From contig NW_024609857.1 in NCBI RefSeq assembly GCF_016920785.2, positions 13,864,716 through 13,928,715 on the forward strand: 64,000 bases of DNA. The letters are read 5' to 3'. Source of the DNA: Ixodes scapularis (lineage: Eukaryota > Arthropoda > Arachnida > Ixodida > Ixodidae). A program made the position numbers and the translations under genes. Every line of letters starts with the position of its first letter. Positions within the stretch are counted from its first letter, which is position 1. Shown piece after piece: positions 36,101 to 41,372 of this stretch. The notes below the pieces were generated by a model. It had not been told where the DNA came from and did no database searches. It saw only the letters and a program-made list of their open reading frames with translations.

Positions 36101-39100
36101 TAATTGCACAGCCCCGGCCAATAATGACATCGGCAGAAATGATATTACTTAACCACGGCGGGAGGTAAGCAAACATTGCCGACTGGGAAGGACAGTCTTT
36201 GGTTCATCACCCTTCACTGCAATCACTAACCTCTCACTGCAACCACAAGTTTTGTAAATCACAAAAATCTAAAACTAGCATTTTTATTTTTTTTTTATTG
36301 CACATAACAGGTTAGTTTATTTCCTATTTTACCCCGATTAGGTTTCGATTTCAGGTGGTCCATCTCTCGGGATACTGTAAAACCCTTAATGTTTGCAAGT
36401 CCTTAATTTTCGCGAATTGAAAAATTTGAGAAATTTAAGGGCATGCGAAAATTTCTATCCTTAAGAGTTTCAATGCTGAAGTCTGGAATTTGCGAAATTA
36501 AGTGGCCGCAATTATGCCCTCTTTGACCAATTCGCGAAAAATAGGGGTCTCAAAAATAAAGTGTTTTACAGTATTACATTCATACTGTGTCTAAAAAACT
36601 ACAATAATAGAAAAATGTCCTCCGTTGGGGGCATGCAGACATCATTCAACTTTTTGCCCACAGAACAATGTGTCAAATATTATTCACAAAGCGTGCTACA
36701 GTGTTACAGAGATCAAAATATTTGTTCCGCATGCAGCAAAAAATAACCCGGCACTCAAAGGGTTGATTAGGTAAGCTCATTCTTTTCACACTGTGATAAA
36801 CAAAATGCACCATCTTTGACTGCCTCTGTATAAAAGCATAGTGCAATGCATTAAGGAAGCGATTTACACACTCCCATCAAAGGGCCAGCAATTCCTAGGA
36901 CTTACCCTGTAGATAGAGTGACACCCCAGACCATGCTCTTGCAGCACATTGCAATATTAGCCGTAAGAGACAGTGGCCGTAACGCAAGTCTCGAAGCCCA
37001 ACAATGGTGCATGTTTGATCGAAACTCGTGCGCCGAGATCTTCTTGCCGTGCGAAAGGCGCATGCTTATTACAAAGAACTTGCACCAACCCGAACCAATA
37101 ACCAAACGGAACTATAAAAACTCCCAATGACTTAGCCCACCTAGCTTTTGCATCACTACCAGGACAAGCTGTGAGATGCAATGCCTTTGGTGAGCAGCTG
37201 AATAAAACAAGTGTTTTCTGTTTTCAATTATAGGACATATGCAAAGGTAAAAAACACATTTTTCTTTTTAAAACAGTTGGGATGGGAAAAGGAAGTCATA
37301 AAACAAATTTACAACGAACAAGAAAAATTTTTAGAACTATATTTATGGCGCGAAACGAATTTGTATTCAGCACTCGCGGCGGAAATGTGGCCGCTATTTA
37401 TCACGTGACTGGCCACCATTTATCACATGGTGCTTGCGCTCTATTGGATGCTTCCTATGGTCTCTCAAAGTTGCTTATTCATCTTGCTTCCTATGGTCTC
37501 TAAAAGTTGCTTATTCATCTTCGTTTTAAGTGCAACAAACAACGAAGATTAATAGGTAACTTTTTGAGCCCAAAGGAAGCTCCTGAAAAAGCACAGACGT
37601 GACAGACCTGTGCACCGGTCAGAAATTGACGGCAGCAGCATGAAGAAATGCGTTGAACCGGCGGCGCACCACGCTCAGCATGCGGCGGTGGCGCGACATT
37701 TGCAGCGGCGGCAGTGCACAAGTCTACCATGTGACCAACAGCGGCTCCCGCAGGCGCCAACTACAAATTCGTCTTGCGCCGTAAATATAACTCATTTTTT
37801 TTCTTCATTGTAGATTCGTTTTATGACATCCTTTTTCCATCTAAGCTGTTCAAAAAAAAAAAAAAAATTTTTTTCCTATACATGTGTTTTTTTAAGATTT
37901 GTATAACCTTAGGATAAAGCAAAAAAGTATCAGTCACCTCACTGGATTCACAGTCTGCTTCAGACCAGTCAACCTGAAACAATATAGGGTAAATCAATAA
38001 TGAGGATAAACCATTAGCATAATCATCAACACTGACATCTTTCAATGCATGCATTGCACAAGTTAAGAAGATGCTTCCAGGCTCAATAGTTCAGCTACCA
38101 CTTCATCCAAGTACATGCAGCTACTATGGCCTACATGGTGCTAAATATTTCCTTGAATTCCTATAGACCAGTGGTCGGCAATCAGCGACCCGCGGGCCGG
38201 ATCCAGCCCGCGAGGTAGTATCATACGGCCCTCAGCCTCCCGGTAAACCCCCCCCCCCCCCCCCCTCCCCCCTACGCAGTCAGCTAAAGAAAAAAAAAAT
38301 AAAGCTGACTACTGCCCGTCTGCGAGCAGACTTTTTCACGAATGAAGTGCATAAAATCCAACTTCCGCTCACGAATGACTGACGAGAACCCCCACAATGT
38401 TTTGCAACCCGCAGTTAGCAGCTTGAATGTGGATGTTCGTAGTTTGGCGAGCGCAGTTCAACACCAAAAGTCTCACTGAGAGGAGTCTCTACGTTTTCGG
38501 GTAAATGTTGTATCTCATGTTGTTCGTGAAATAAAGAAACTGTTCATTTTCAATTTATGTACGTCAATGTAAGTTCGTGCAAGGCCCGCTCCGCCTAGGC
38601 TTCGCCGCGACTCAGCCCGCTTCGCCAAAAGGTTGCCGACCACTGCTATAGACAATTGCAAGCAAGGCAACCGGCTGCCGCCAAGTCTCTGCTCGTGCGG
38701 ACAAGACCGTTGCAATTGCAAGCTTGCCGAAGCTATATTCACATGCAAGCTGCACGTGCTTGCATGCATAGGACACCAGTCAGGGCGCCATGCTTGCAAT
38801 TGTCTACAAAGGCACCACAATAAGCCAAGTCGGCTGTATCCATTCATTTGCCCACGTCATTCAGACAAGTAAATGTCATCATGCAATGCGAGCCTAAAAG
38901 GGGCAGTACAATGATTTTAACGCTGCAAGCAGTTGCGTCATACTACTTTCATTTCATTCATTCTAGCACACATTAAAGACAACACATCAATTTCCCCCGA
39001 GATATTGCAATTCCACCATGTAGTGGCAAAGCAAAATGTTGACTATTTCCCGACCTGCATCCACATGTCGGAGCTATGAAAACCACAGGGTGACGTCAAT

Positions 39101-40264
39101 GAGGACCACTGTAGTGAATTAGCCAGTTGTGGAATTGTCTGCTCAGTTTGAAGCTAAGTTCTAAATTTTGCGTTGTCTAAGCATTAATGTGTCAAAAGCC
39201 TCTTATCACCGTCAAGAATCACTTGCCAAAGTGTATGTTGTGCCATCTACCCAAAGTCAACAAAGTCATCCCCTCTCCACTGCTTCGGTGACAAAAAAAA
39301 AGTCTTGACACCTATTTTTTTTTTTTTTTTTTACGCTCATCCGAGACTAGCTACAAGATGCGAACATCAGCGATGCCGACAAGTTGCGGTGTCCTGACAT
39401 GATAGAAACAAAGCCTAAAAAGTGTTTAGATTCTAAGCAAAAACCTTCGGGTCACTGGAGAGCGTAGAGAGTTGGCGAGCATGTTCGAGAACATGCTCAA
39501 GAACGCAACCGGAAGCTCACTGTCCCCCATAATCTCACCTCACTGCACGTGCGACTCAGAAGACTGTGCAACATGGAGGAGAGGAGGAAACTTGGCATGT
39601 ATGGCAAAACTTGGTGTATACACCAAGTAACCTGTGAACATTTCATATCAAGAGTAATGTACCTGTTTAATTTTTCGTGTCCTAACTCCTGTAAAGTCGC
39701 ACAACGCAGAGCCGTGACATGCAAAGCACCATCTCGCACGAACCATCATTCAGGCAAGGGGACGAACACCCGGGTATTTACCTCATCATCAGAATCATTT
39801 GCGCAACTTTGTGATGCAGGTACCCTGTGATTAGAAAGAAAACAACAATAAAAAATCAACTTTTTTTTTTAGTAATGTACGAATCACCAAAGCTGCGATA
39901 AACAAAACTGAAAAACTGAACGTCATTTAAAGTGGTAATGAAAAATGTGCTAACTCACTTCCCGGGAAGAACAATGCCGTCCGAGAGCAGGTAGTCGACG
40001 AATTCTTTTGTAACTGGGATGCAAATGCTGATAGAGAAAATCGGAAAAGAGGGTGAACGCAACATAATTTTTCAGCCAAATTGACATGCATTAGCGGCAA
40101 AAACGCTTTACTTCCTTTAGACTAGACTAGATTTCGAATCGAACTGCATACACACACGCGATTACCAGAGTGATAAGGGAGATTGATTACCTAGGTATGG
40201 TTGCGTTTTTGAAGTTCGCGTACCACGATGAGAAACTGCAACTTACGACGTCTTGAACCAGCAT
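8991..40264 (-). CDS. CDC123: CDC123 (D123) eIF2-assembly chaperone, split gene, 10 coding exons seen, 3' end missing
   Basis: Joined on the minus strand: 40264-40191, 40027-39959, 39824-39782, 37973-37938, 28639-28437, 26955-26819, 25632-25510, 25071-25043, 18020-17916, 9125-8991. Every junction has GT and AG and the phases agree, giving 954 coding bases (318 codons) from ATG 40264. Signatures of the family visible in order: SCSFSSWYANFK near the N-terminus, EFVDYLLSDGIVLP, an acidic stretch (NDSDDEVDWSEADCESSE), GGRVFPKLNWSSPKDASWI, LLLKSSDFVTHDLTQP, YELVLRKW then EFRCFVK, GISQRDYTHYY, LLDINPFG (the Asp/Asn metal site of the ATP-grasp fold) and VQPSPYRHYALPRDVVDL. From family knowledge, CDC123 is a cytosolic ATP-binding protein that binds eIF2 gamma and promotes assembly of the eIF2 heterotrimer. 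The protein is about 18 residues short of vertebrate length; the final short exon was not found. Intron 9 holds an antisense LTR retrotransposon. Confidence 0.93.
9825..10190 (-). other. Open frame in a dispersed repeat
   Basis: A 121-codon frame on the minus strand. Its C-terminal part (RELPSFDNASASC) reappears at 59750-59686 as RELPTLDNALASC, in VEZT intron 8, so it belongs to a repeat family rather than a host gene. The plus strand is also open for 153 codons. The family is unknown to me. Confidence 0.4.
10300..10690 (+). mobile_element. Fragment resembling the 3' end of a Penelope-like retroelement
   Basis: A frame starting near 10314 reads RVLGANKNRYGREIVEAYAI, then SLSLSERELIFLT, which resembles the C-terminal tail of Penelope-like elements (‘R...E...I...SLSEKEL.FL’). 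It is followed by a pyrimidine-rich stretch and AATAAA at 10660. The Ty3/Gypsy element is inserted just after it. Assignment is by motif memory only. Confidence 0.4.
10698..10973 (+). repeat. 5' LTR (276 bp)
   Basis: Begins TGCTACGTACG and ends AGTCACATCA. Contains a TATAATAAA stretch near 10911. Six substitutions separate it from the 3' LTR. Confidence 0.95.
10975..10992 (+). promoter_or_regulatory. Putative tRNA primer-binding site
   Basis: Starts TGGCGACGAG one base after the 5' LTR. The TGG that would pair with the tRNA CCA end is present. I cannot name the tRNA without a search. Confidence 0.6.
11086..11581 (+). pseudogene. gag: gag remnant (capsid) of the Ty3/Gypsy element, interrupted
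   Basis: Likely start ATG 11086. A frame change with apparent missing sequence lies near 11120. After it, the capsid-like frame (IDDKQKTGIFLSCVGP, RTFEELLRTLNQHFSPRPSE, FGDTLDVMIRDRLVCGV) is in the same frame as pol but has a TAG at 11348-11350 and another at 11567-11569. Both fall inside or just after the capsid domain, so they look like decay rather than a programmed stop. The element would originally have had gag and pol in one frame. Confidence 0.85.
11582..14818 (+). CDS. pol: Ty3/Gypsy Gag-NC/Pol open frame (protease, RT, RNase H, integrase)
   Basis: 1078 open codons; the first ‘codon’ is TTG after the gag stop, so this is the 3' part of a gag-pol frame, not an independently started gene. 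Residue positions: two CCHC zinc knuckles (38-51, 58-71), aspartic protease DTG at 133-135, RT catalytic FLDD at 385-388, RNase H Asp at about 533 (ECDAS), integrase zinc finger H751/H754 and C784/C787, and catalytic D815, D869, E905. All are present with no stop through the C-terminus. The product would process the polyprotein, copy RNA to DNA and insert it; without a working gag this copy cannot act alone. Confidence 0.95.
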   Translation: MDHPQVNKVSERAVKNKHVERFPRNKAPQSQGHQHKKCGQCGNNDHDPKKCPFMSTACFKCGKTGHLARVCKSRSQASGSARHGQANVIAAAQSDPAEELDLRAINSVSELPMHKPWTIPLSWNGIPVNMEVDTGSPVSVISVSVYRQHHQSWPKLTSCQTKLSCYLGALPVKGVLHMTVEHEGQSAKASVYVSDCNGPSLCGRDVIGALHLLQKINFAEAEDRVSELKTKFDELFKARSLPYALRDKVSAELDRLCQEGILSPVTHSEWATPIVPVMKKDCSVRICGDFKVTLNPACDIEQYPLPRIEDLFASLNGGECFSKLDLKDAYQQVPLDKSSKKVAVINTHRGLYCYNRLPYGIASAPAIFQCRMEALLRDLPGTQVFLDDILVAEREEEFGRNLEKVLQKLHSSGVRLREDKCEFRRQEVTYLGHRIDRDRLHPEEQKLKAIKEAPTPRNVQELRSFLGFFTYYRSFIPRMSTMLNPLYDLLKLSAKWQWDTAQETAFLEAKNAIQNCGFLAHFDQSKEVLLECDASPYGVAAVLSHPIDGVARPIAFRSRTLSPAEKNYSHLEKEALALIFGVTKFRDYLLGRQFTLVTDHKPLVGLFREDKAIPATAASRIQRWALTLGGYIYNTRHRAGKWNGNADMLSRLPLNDGSQSPTSPEQVAFVKQLETAPLSVKQLADLTAADPELSKLRTTILEGWPTQPQDPTLEPFWTRRAEMSVEEGLVVWGRRVVIPRKARRAVLLELHDAHSGMAAMKSLVRSLCWWPNMDCDNENMARDCHQCQQAQPMPPSREPLSWPAATIPWSRIHIDYAGPVDGQMLLIVVDSYSKWIEAVPVKNATSEKTVEVMRGLFARFGVPYCIVSDNGTPFTGQPFKDFTSQNGVRHVRTAPYHPQSNGLAERAVRTVKSALKNISGKDLQTKLDRWSLSYRRTPNSTSGKSPAELLVGRQIRSRLDLINPARLEKKEEQPPQITADKRLQPGRTVFIRNHGSGSRWIPGVVKETKGARMAIVTTPDGDVVRHADQIRLKIPEMETPTFEDDTWMDDVGIPEAPNMPVPRRSTRPRRKPSRFQAA
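14827..14839 (+). promoter_or_regulatory. Polypurine tract
   Basis: AAGGGTGGAGGAG sits directly before the 3' LTR, as expected for the plus-strand primer. Confidence 0.8.
14840..15115 (+). repeat. 3' LTR (276 bp)
   Basis: The same ends as the 5' LTR, followed by the CGTCC duplication at 15116-15120. Confidence 0.95.
16193..16238. repeat. Perfect 19-bp stem hairpin, 8-nt loop
   Basis: AGCTTCGTAGGGCGCTTTT at 16193-16211 pairs exactly with 16220-16238. Flanking sequence is repeat-like. It could be a MITE core or a small hairpin RNA source; there is no further support. Confidence 0.85.
16628..17394. mobile_element. hAT-type non-autonomous element (767 bp)
   Basis: Perfect 13-bp inverted ends TAGGGTGACCACC. 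The 8-bp flanks CCTACAGA and CTTACAGA (7 of 8) fit a hAT target duplication. No transposase frame. Confidence 0.85.
17395..17800. other. No gene recognised
   Basis: A pyrimidine/purine-rich tract (17440-17600) with A/G-rich repeats of the GGAAAG type. A 145-codon open frame crosses it from the hAT element and is not a gene. Confidence 0.45.
17916..18020 (-). CDS. CDC123: CDC123 coding exon 9 (metal-binding DINPFG)
   Basis: 105 bp, 35 codons, phase 0 at both ends, between acceptor CCTCTTCTAG and donor GTAAGT. It encodes DTVKLLDINPFGVHTDALLF, then DWEELDSLEACENPG. The Asp and Asn of LLDINPFG are expected to bind Mg-ATP, by analogy with ATP-grasp enzymes. Confidence 0.95.
18159..18926. mobile_element. 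hAT-type non-autonomous element (768 bp) with perfect 8-bp duplication
   Basis: Ends TAGGGTTGTGCGAATA and TATTCGCACAACACTA (one mismatch in 16). The flanks are identical 8-mers AAGATTTT at 18151-18158 and 18927-18934. The interior is full of TTCGAAT motifs near both ends. Confidence 0.93.
19152..20626. mobile_element. CAGTGATG-ended DNA element, copy A (1475 bp)
   Basis: Perfect 14-bp inverted ends CAGTGATGTGATTG / CAATCACATCACTG. Six-base flanks AAATAT and AAATAG (5 of 6). Near the left end there is a run of TTTCGGAGCAGC repeats. It aligns along its length with copy B at 31487-32968. Several frames of 100-140 codons are shared but disrupted; I cannot assign a transposase family. Confidence 0.85.
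21331..21500. repeat. 48-bp tandem repeat, about 3.3 copies
   Basis: CATCAGGTGGAGAT recurs at 21371, 21419 and 21467 with GGCCGGCGACGGCGCGACGC-like spacers. On the minus strand it is open and would give 16-residue repeats (SPPDDVxxASRRRRP) in a 158-codon frame at 21542-21066. An inverted copy of the core (TCTCCACCTGATGACGTGA) follows at about 21490-21510. Confidence 0.85.
22217..23342. mobile_element. Possible pogo/Tigger-like relic
   Basis: Ends TACAACATAACCGCCTATAG and, reading inward on the other side, TACAACGTATGTCGCGGGAG. Both flanking parts carry GCTTATAATGCGG-like motifs typical of these terminal repeats. The match is loose, and no transposase frame was recognised. Confidence 0.35.
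23630..23828. repeat. 199-bp near-complete palindrome
   Basis: Starts ACCGCCGAATTCAGAAACCT and ends with the complement. The arms (about 95 bp) contain GGGCCCCTCCACTTCCT and CGCGATGGCCGGC. Two short insertions break the symmetry. The overlapping open frames in both strands are palindrome artefacts. Confidence 0.9.
25043..25071 (-). CDS. CDC123: CDC123 coding exon 8 (29-bp micro-exon)
   Basis: 29 bp between acceptor TTTTTTCAG and donor GTAAGC. With the split codon it encodes YVFDVYRKRK, matching the ‘FVFDIYRD’ strand of the family. Being tiny, it would be missed by most gene finders. Confidence 0.88.
25133..25509 (-). other. CDC123 intron 7 (25072-25509), nothing recognised
   Basis: A/T-rich spacer with an A18 run near 25464. 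No repeat or RNA gene recognised. Confidence 0.5.
25510..25632 (-). CDS. CDC123: CDC123 coding exon 7
   Basis: 123 bp between a T-rich acceptor ending TAG and donor GTAAGT. It encodes GISQRDYTHYYYHIQEQEAN, then a helical segment ending in FVSSK. GISQRDY is a hallmark of the family. It ends with 1 nt of a Tyr codon. Confidence 0.95.
25633..26818 (-). other. CDC123 intron 6, repeat-like
   Basis: Contains a repeat around 25670-25930 with near-symmetrical frames on both strands (CACCATGTCACTGACATGGTG is a palindrome at about 25911-25931) and unrecognised frames at 26215-26604. No gene supported. Confidence 0.45.
26819..26955 (-). CDS. CDC123: CDC123 coding exon 6
   Basis: 137 bp between acceptor CATCTTCGCAG and donor GTATGG. 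It encodes FKACTDWRKDTDTGHLFK, then YELVLRKWVEIDPSTEFRCF and VKDSVLI. The YELVLRKW block and the F-R-C-F-V-K block, which has nucleotide-binding Arg/Lys in the family, are intact. Confidence 0.96.
28437..28639 (-). CDS. CDC123: CDC123 coding exon 5 (ATP-grasp core)
   Basis: 203 bp between acceptor CCTTGCAG and donor GTACGC. It begins IPSFPDLEEKVSRAIERLGG and continues with RVFPKLNWSSPKDASWI and LLLKSSDFVTHDLTQ, the most strongly conserved segment of the D123 domain. It ends with 2 nt of a Pro codon completed by exon 6. Confidence 0.96.
28802..30699 (+). mobile_element. 5'-truncated non-LTR retrotransposon (LINE) with RT and RNase H relics
   Basis: Reverse transcriptase region at 28815-29500: FVRSFLAGRRYLVKL, then GVPQEPVLSSTLFNTVMALL and LRANAYASNITAWTC. 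The catalytic Y-A-D-D position reads Y-A-S-N, so this copy is dead. An RNase H region follows at about 29820-30220 (TIRALRTHLL, HWVPEDAGIAGNEK), then a C-terminal part ending LLASLLNFVLRSELGFSL with a stop at 30697-30699. Several stops and frame changes are present. An RNase H after RT suggests the I/R1-related group. It is antisense to CDC123. Confidence 0.85.
31227..33396. mobile_element. TTAA-bounded element carrying a second element inside
   Basis: Left end TTAAAGAGGCACTGACAC at 31227; the right end read inward is TTAAAGGGGCACTGACAC from 33396 (one mismatch in 18). TTAA is at both edges. The inner element at 31487-32968 interrupts it. A GCGCGC run lies near 33273-33286. Confidence 0.85.
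31487..32968. mobile_element. CAGTGATG-ended DNA element, copy B (1482 bp)
   Basis: Perfect inverted ends CAGTGATGTGATTG / CAATCACATCACTG with identical 6-bp flanks GAGGAG on both sides. Left-end TTTTGGAGCAGCC repeats occur as in copy A. The two copies look roughly 80-85% identical by eye. A solo right end (GTAGCAGAATGTAG...ATCATATCACTG) occurs at about 33822-33871. Confidence 0.88.
35036..36060. repeat. Repeat region with inverted ends, unclassified
   Basis: TATACTTCGCTTCAGCTTCCGTCC at about 35095 is mirrored by GGACGGAAGCTGAAACGAAGTATA at about 36037-36060. In between, both strands are open for 80-177 codons. I do not recognise a product. Probably a non-autonomous DNA element. Confidence 0.5.
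36373..36573. mobile_element. Short TA-flanked MITE (about 200 bp)
   Basis: Ends TACTGTAAAACCCTTAAT and, inverted, TACTGTAAAACACTTTAT. The interior has AATTTCGCGAATTG-like inverted motifs. The TA edges fit the Tc1/mariner/pogo group. Confidence 0.75.
37938..37973 (-). CDS. CDC123: CDC123 coding exon 4 (36-bp micro-exon)
   Basis: 36 bp, phase 0 at both ends, between acceptor TTGTTTCAG and donor GTGACT. It encodes VDWSEADCESSE, which corresponds to the ‘I-Q-W-S-D-D-E’ segment of vertebrate CDC123. Its size, its phase and the W-S-x-x-D pattern support it. Confidence 0.85.
38169..38645. mobile_element. hAT-type element with perfect 8-bp duplication (477 bp)
   Basis: Ends CAGTGGTCGGCAA / TTGCCGACCACTG (13 bp perfect). 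Flanks CTATAGAC at 38161-38168 and 38646-38653 are identical. It contains a C18 run at 38248-38265. It is inserted at the edge of the palindromic MITE at 38649-38806, in CDC123 intron 3. Confidence 0.95.
38649..38806. repeat. Small MITE with 16-bp inverted ends
   Basis: TAGACAATTGCAAGCA at 38649-38664 and its complement at 38791-38806. The hAT element at 38169 inserted at its left margin, so this one is older. GCTTGCATGCA-type motifs repeat inside. Confidence 0.75.
38807..39781 (-). other. Rest of CDC123 intron 3, nothing recognised
   Basis: Between exon 3 and the MITE. Contains A/T homopolymers (T18 near 39315) and short unsupported frames. Confidence 0.5.
39782..39824 (-). CDS. CDC123: CDC123 coding exon 3 (acidic linker)
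   Basis: 43 bp between acceptor ATCACAG and donor GTAAAT. It completes a Lys codon, then encodes VPASQSCANDSDDE and ends in phase 0. The DSDDE stretch matches the acidic linker of the family. Confidence 0.85.
39959..40027 (-). CDS. CDC123: CDC123 coding exon 2
   Basis: 69 bp between acceptor CTCTATCAG and donor GTGAGT. It encodes ICIPVTKEFVDYLLSDGIVL, then PG, and enters with 1 nt and leaves with 2 nt of split codons. It corresponds to the conserved ‘VILPLP..DYLL.DG’ part of the family. Confidence 0.93.
40191..40264 (-). CDS. CDC123: CDC123 coding exon 1 (start codon)
   Basis: It starts at ATG 40264 with A at -3 (CAATCATGC) and encodes MLVQDVVSCSFSSWYANFKN plus ATIP, followed by 2 nt of a split Ser codon. 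The donor is AG|GTAATC. The C-x-F-x-x-W-Y motif is the conserved start of the D123 domain. An earlier GTAAGT at 40246-40241 also looks like a donor, but using it would lose this motif. Confidence 0.88.
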
Positions 40265-41204
40265 GATTGAAAGTAGAGTTCACCGTCCCCCAAAACTATG
40301 CCTAGAACGGACTGATCAAGAACGATACATGACAGCGATAATTGGCGATAGTTCAGTCAGCTCAGCACCTCTCAAACACGCGACACATGAAGTAAAATAA
40401 GCTCACAAAGCACTACGATGCTACGATGCCAAAGCTGGCGAGGCCAGCGAAGCTACAAGCTACAAGCACAGACTTGCAAAAACGAAACAGCCGAAACAGG
40501 AATGAATGATTGCGCCATCTAACCTCCCATTTCAGCATTTTTGCCTCTAAGTTTATCTAAATACTAACATTATTACATTCATTATTTTAATATTTTTCGG
40601 GACAGTATTTTTAATAATTTTAACCATAACGTCCACATTTTTTTTATATTCTACAATATTATCATTACCACCCATGATCGTGGTTTAAATACACAATCAA
40701 CTTCAACTATTTTTATGCATTGAGTTAAATGGTTTGGCTACTTCTAGTAAAACCAGTAAAACAGTAACCAACAAAAGATTTCATTTCGCGTGATTTTGTG
40801 CGATTTCGTGTTCAAGAAAGTGACAAATGAACAAGTAGCACTGGCATGAACATCATTCAATGTTTTGAAACGAGAGGATCGAGCACCGAGCGATCGTCCC
40901 CGTCTGTCCCTAAAAAGGATGGATTCAATTGACGATGAAATAATTTTGCCTGTAAGTTATTCTGATATTTATGTCACAGCTAATTTCAACTCCTCTAAAC
41001 TCGAAAAGTGTCCTTGTATCACTGCAATCAATTCAATTGACGTGCTCGATTGCAACGCAATCGAGTTTCACGCAACGTTCCATCGCAAGTAGCTCGTAGG
41101 TGTCAAAATCCCATGCATAGTTCACTGCTGGCACCTCCGGAATGAAATCGAATAAAAACCAAGCACTGTCTTGGATGTTACACAAGTGCAATCCCGTTCA
41201 TTGA
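40265..41204. promoter_or_regulatory. Intergenic interval between two divergent start codons; candidate bidirectional promoter
   Basis: CDC123 starts leftward at 40264 and VEZT rightward at 41205, so both 5' UTRs and promoters must share these 940 bp, unless non-coding first exons lie elsewhere. I see no TATA box at a useful position. The left third is moderately GC-rich and has short direct repeats around 40413-40470; the middle (about 40530-40760) is A/T-rich. Promoter function is inferred from position only. Confidence 0.45.
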
Positions 41205-41372
41205 ATGTCTGGTTCCGTCTCTCAACAGAATTCGCCTCTTTATGCCTACTTGACTGACGCTGGTTTCAGTTTTTCCGACCTGGACGTGGAATCGTTGGAC
41301 CGGAAGGACAAGCCACAAGGGACGCCAAAGAACTCGCAGACATCACCCCACATTACAATCATCGCATTATTT
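41205..41372 (+). CDS. VEZT: VEZT coding exon 1 (start codon)
   Basis: ATG 41205 encodes MSGSVSQQNSPLYAYLTDAG and continues to FSFSDLDVESLD. ENSPLYxYL is the conserved N-terminal motif of vezatins. The donor was chosen as TTATTT|GTACGT because it keeps phase 0 into exon 2; the exact end is less certain than the start. Confidence 0.78.

Larger units (their letters stand above)
28640..37937 (-). other. CDC123: CDC123 intron 4 (largest intron, 9.3 kb)
   Basis: Contains the LINE fragment (about 28802-30699), a TTAA element with an inner CAGTGATG element (31227-33396), a repeat region with inverted ends (about 35036-36060) and a short TA-flanked MITE (36373-36573). The stretches 33480-35030 and 36580-37930 show only unassigned sequence. 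Confidence 0.85.

Noticed and set aside
35597..36130. 177-codon frame on the minus strand
   Set aside because: Overlaps open frames on the other strand in a repeat with inverted ends; no recognisable domain.
36902..37181. Two overlapping minus-strand frames near 37 kb
   Set aside because: No homology recognised, and they do not fit the phase of CDC123 exons 4 and 5, which already join directly.
40246..40290. Alternative CDC123 exon 1 ending at the GTAAGT at 40246-40241
   Set aside because: No ATG in the required frame, and it would remove the SCSFSSWY motif that is read through that GTAAGT.
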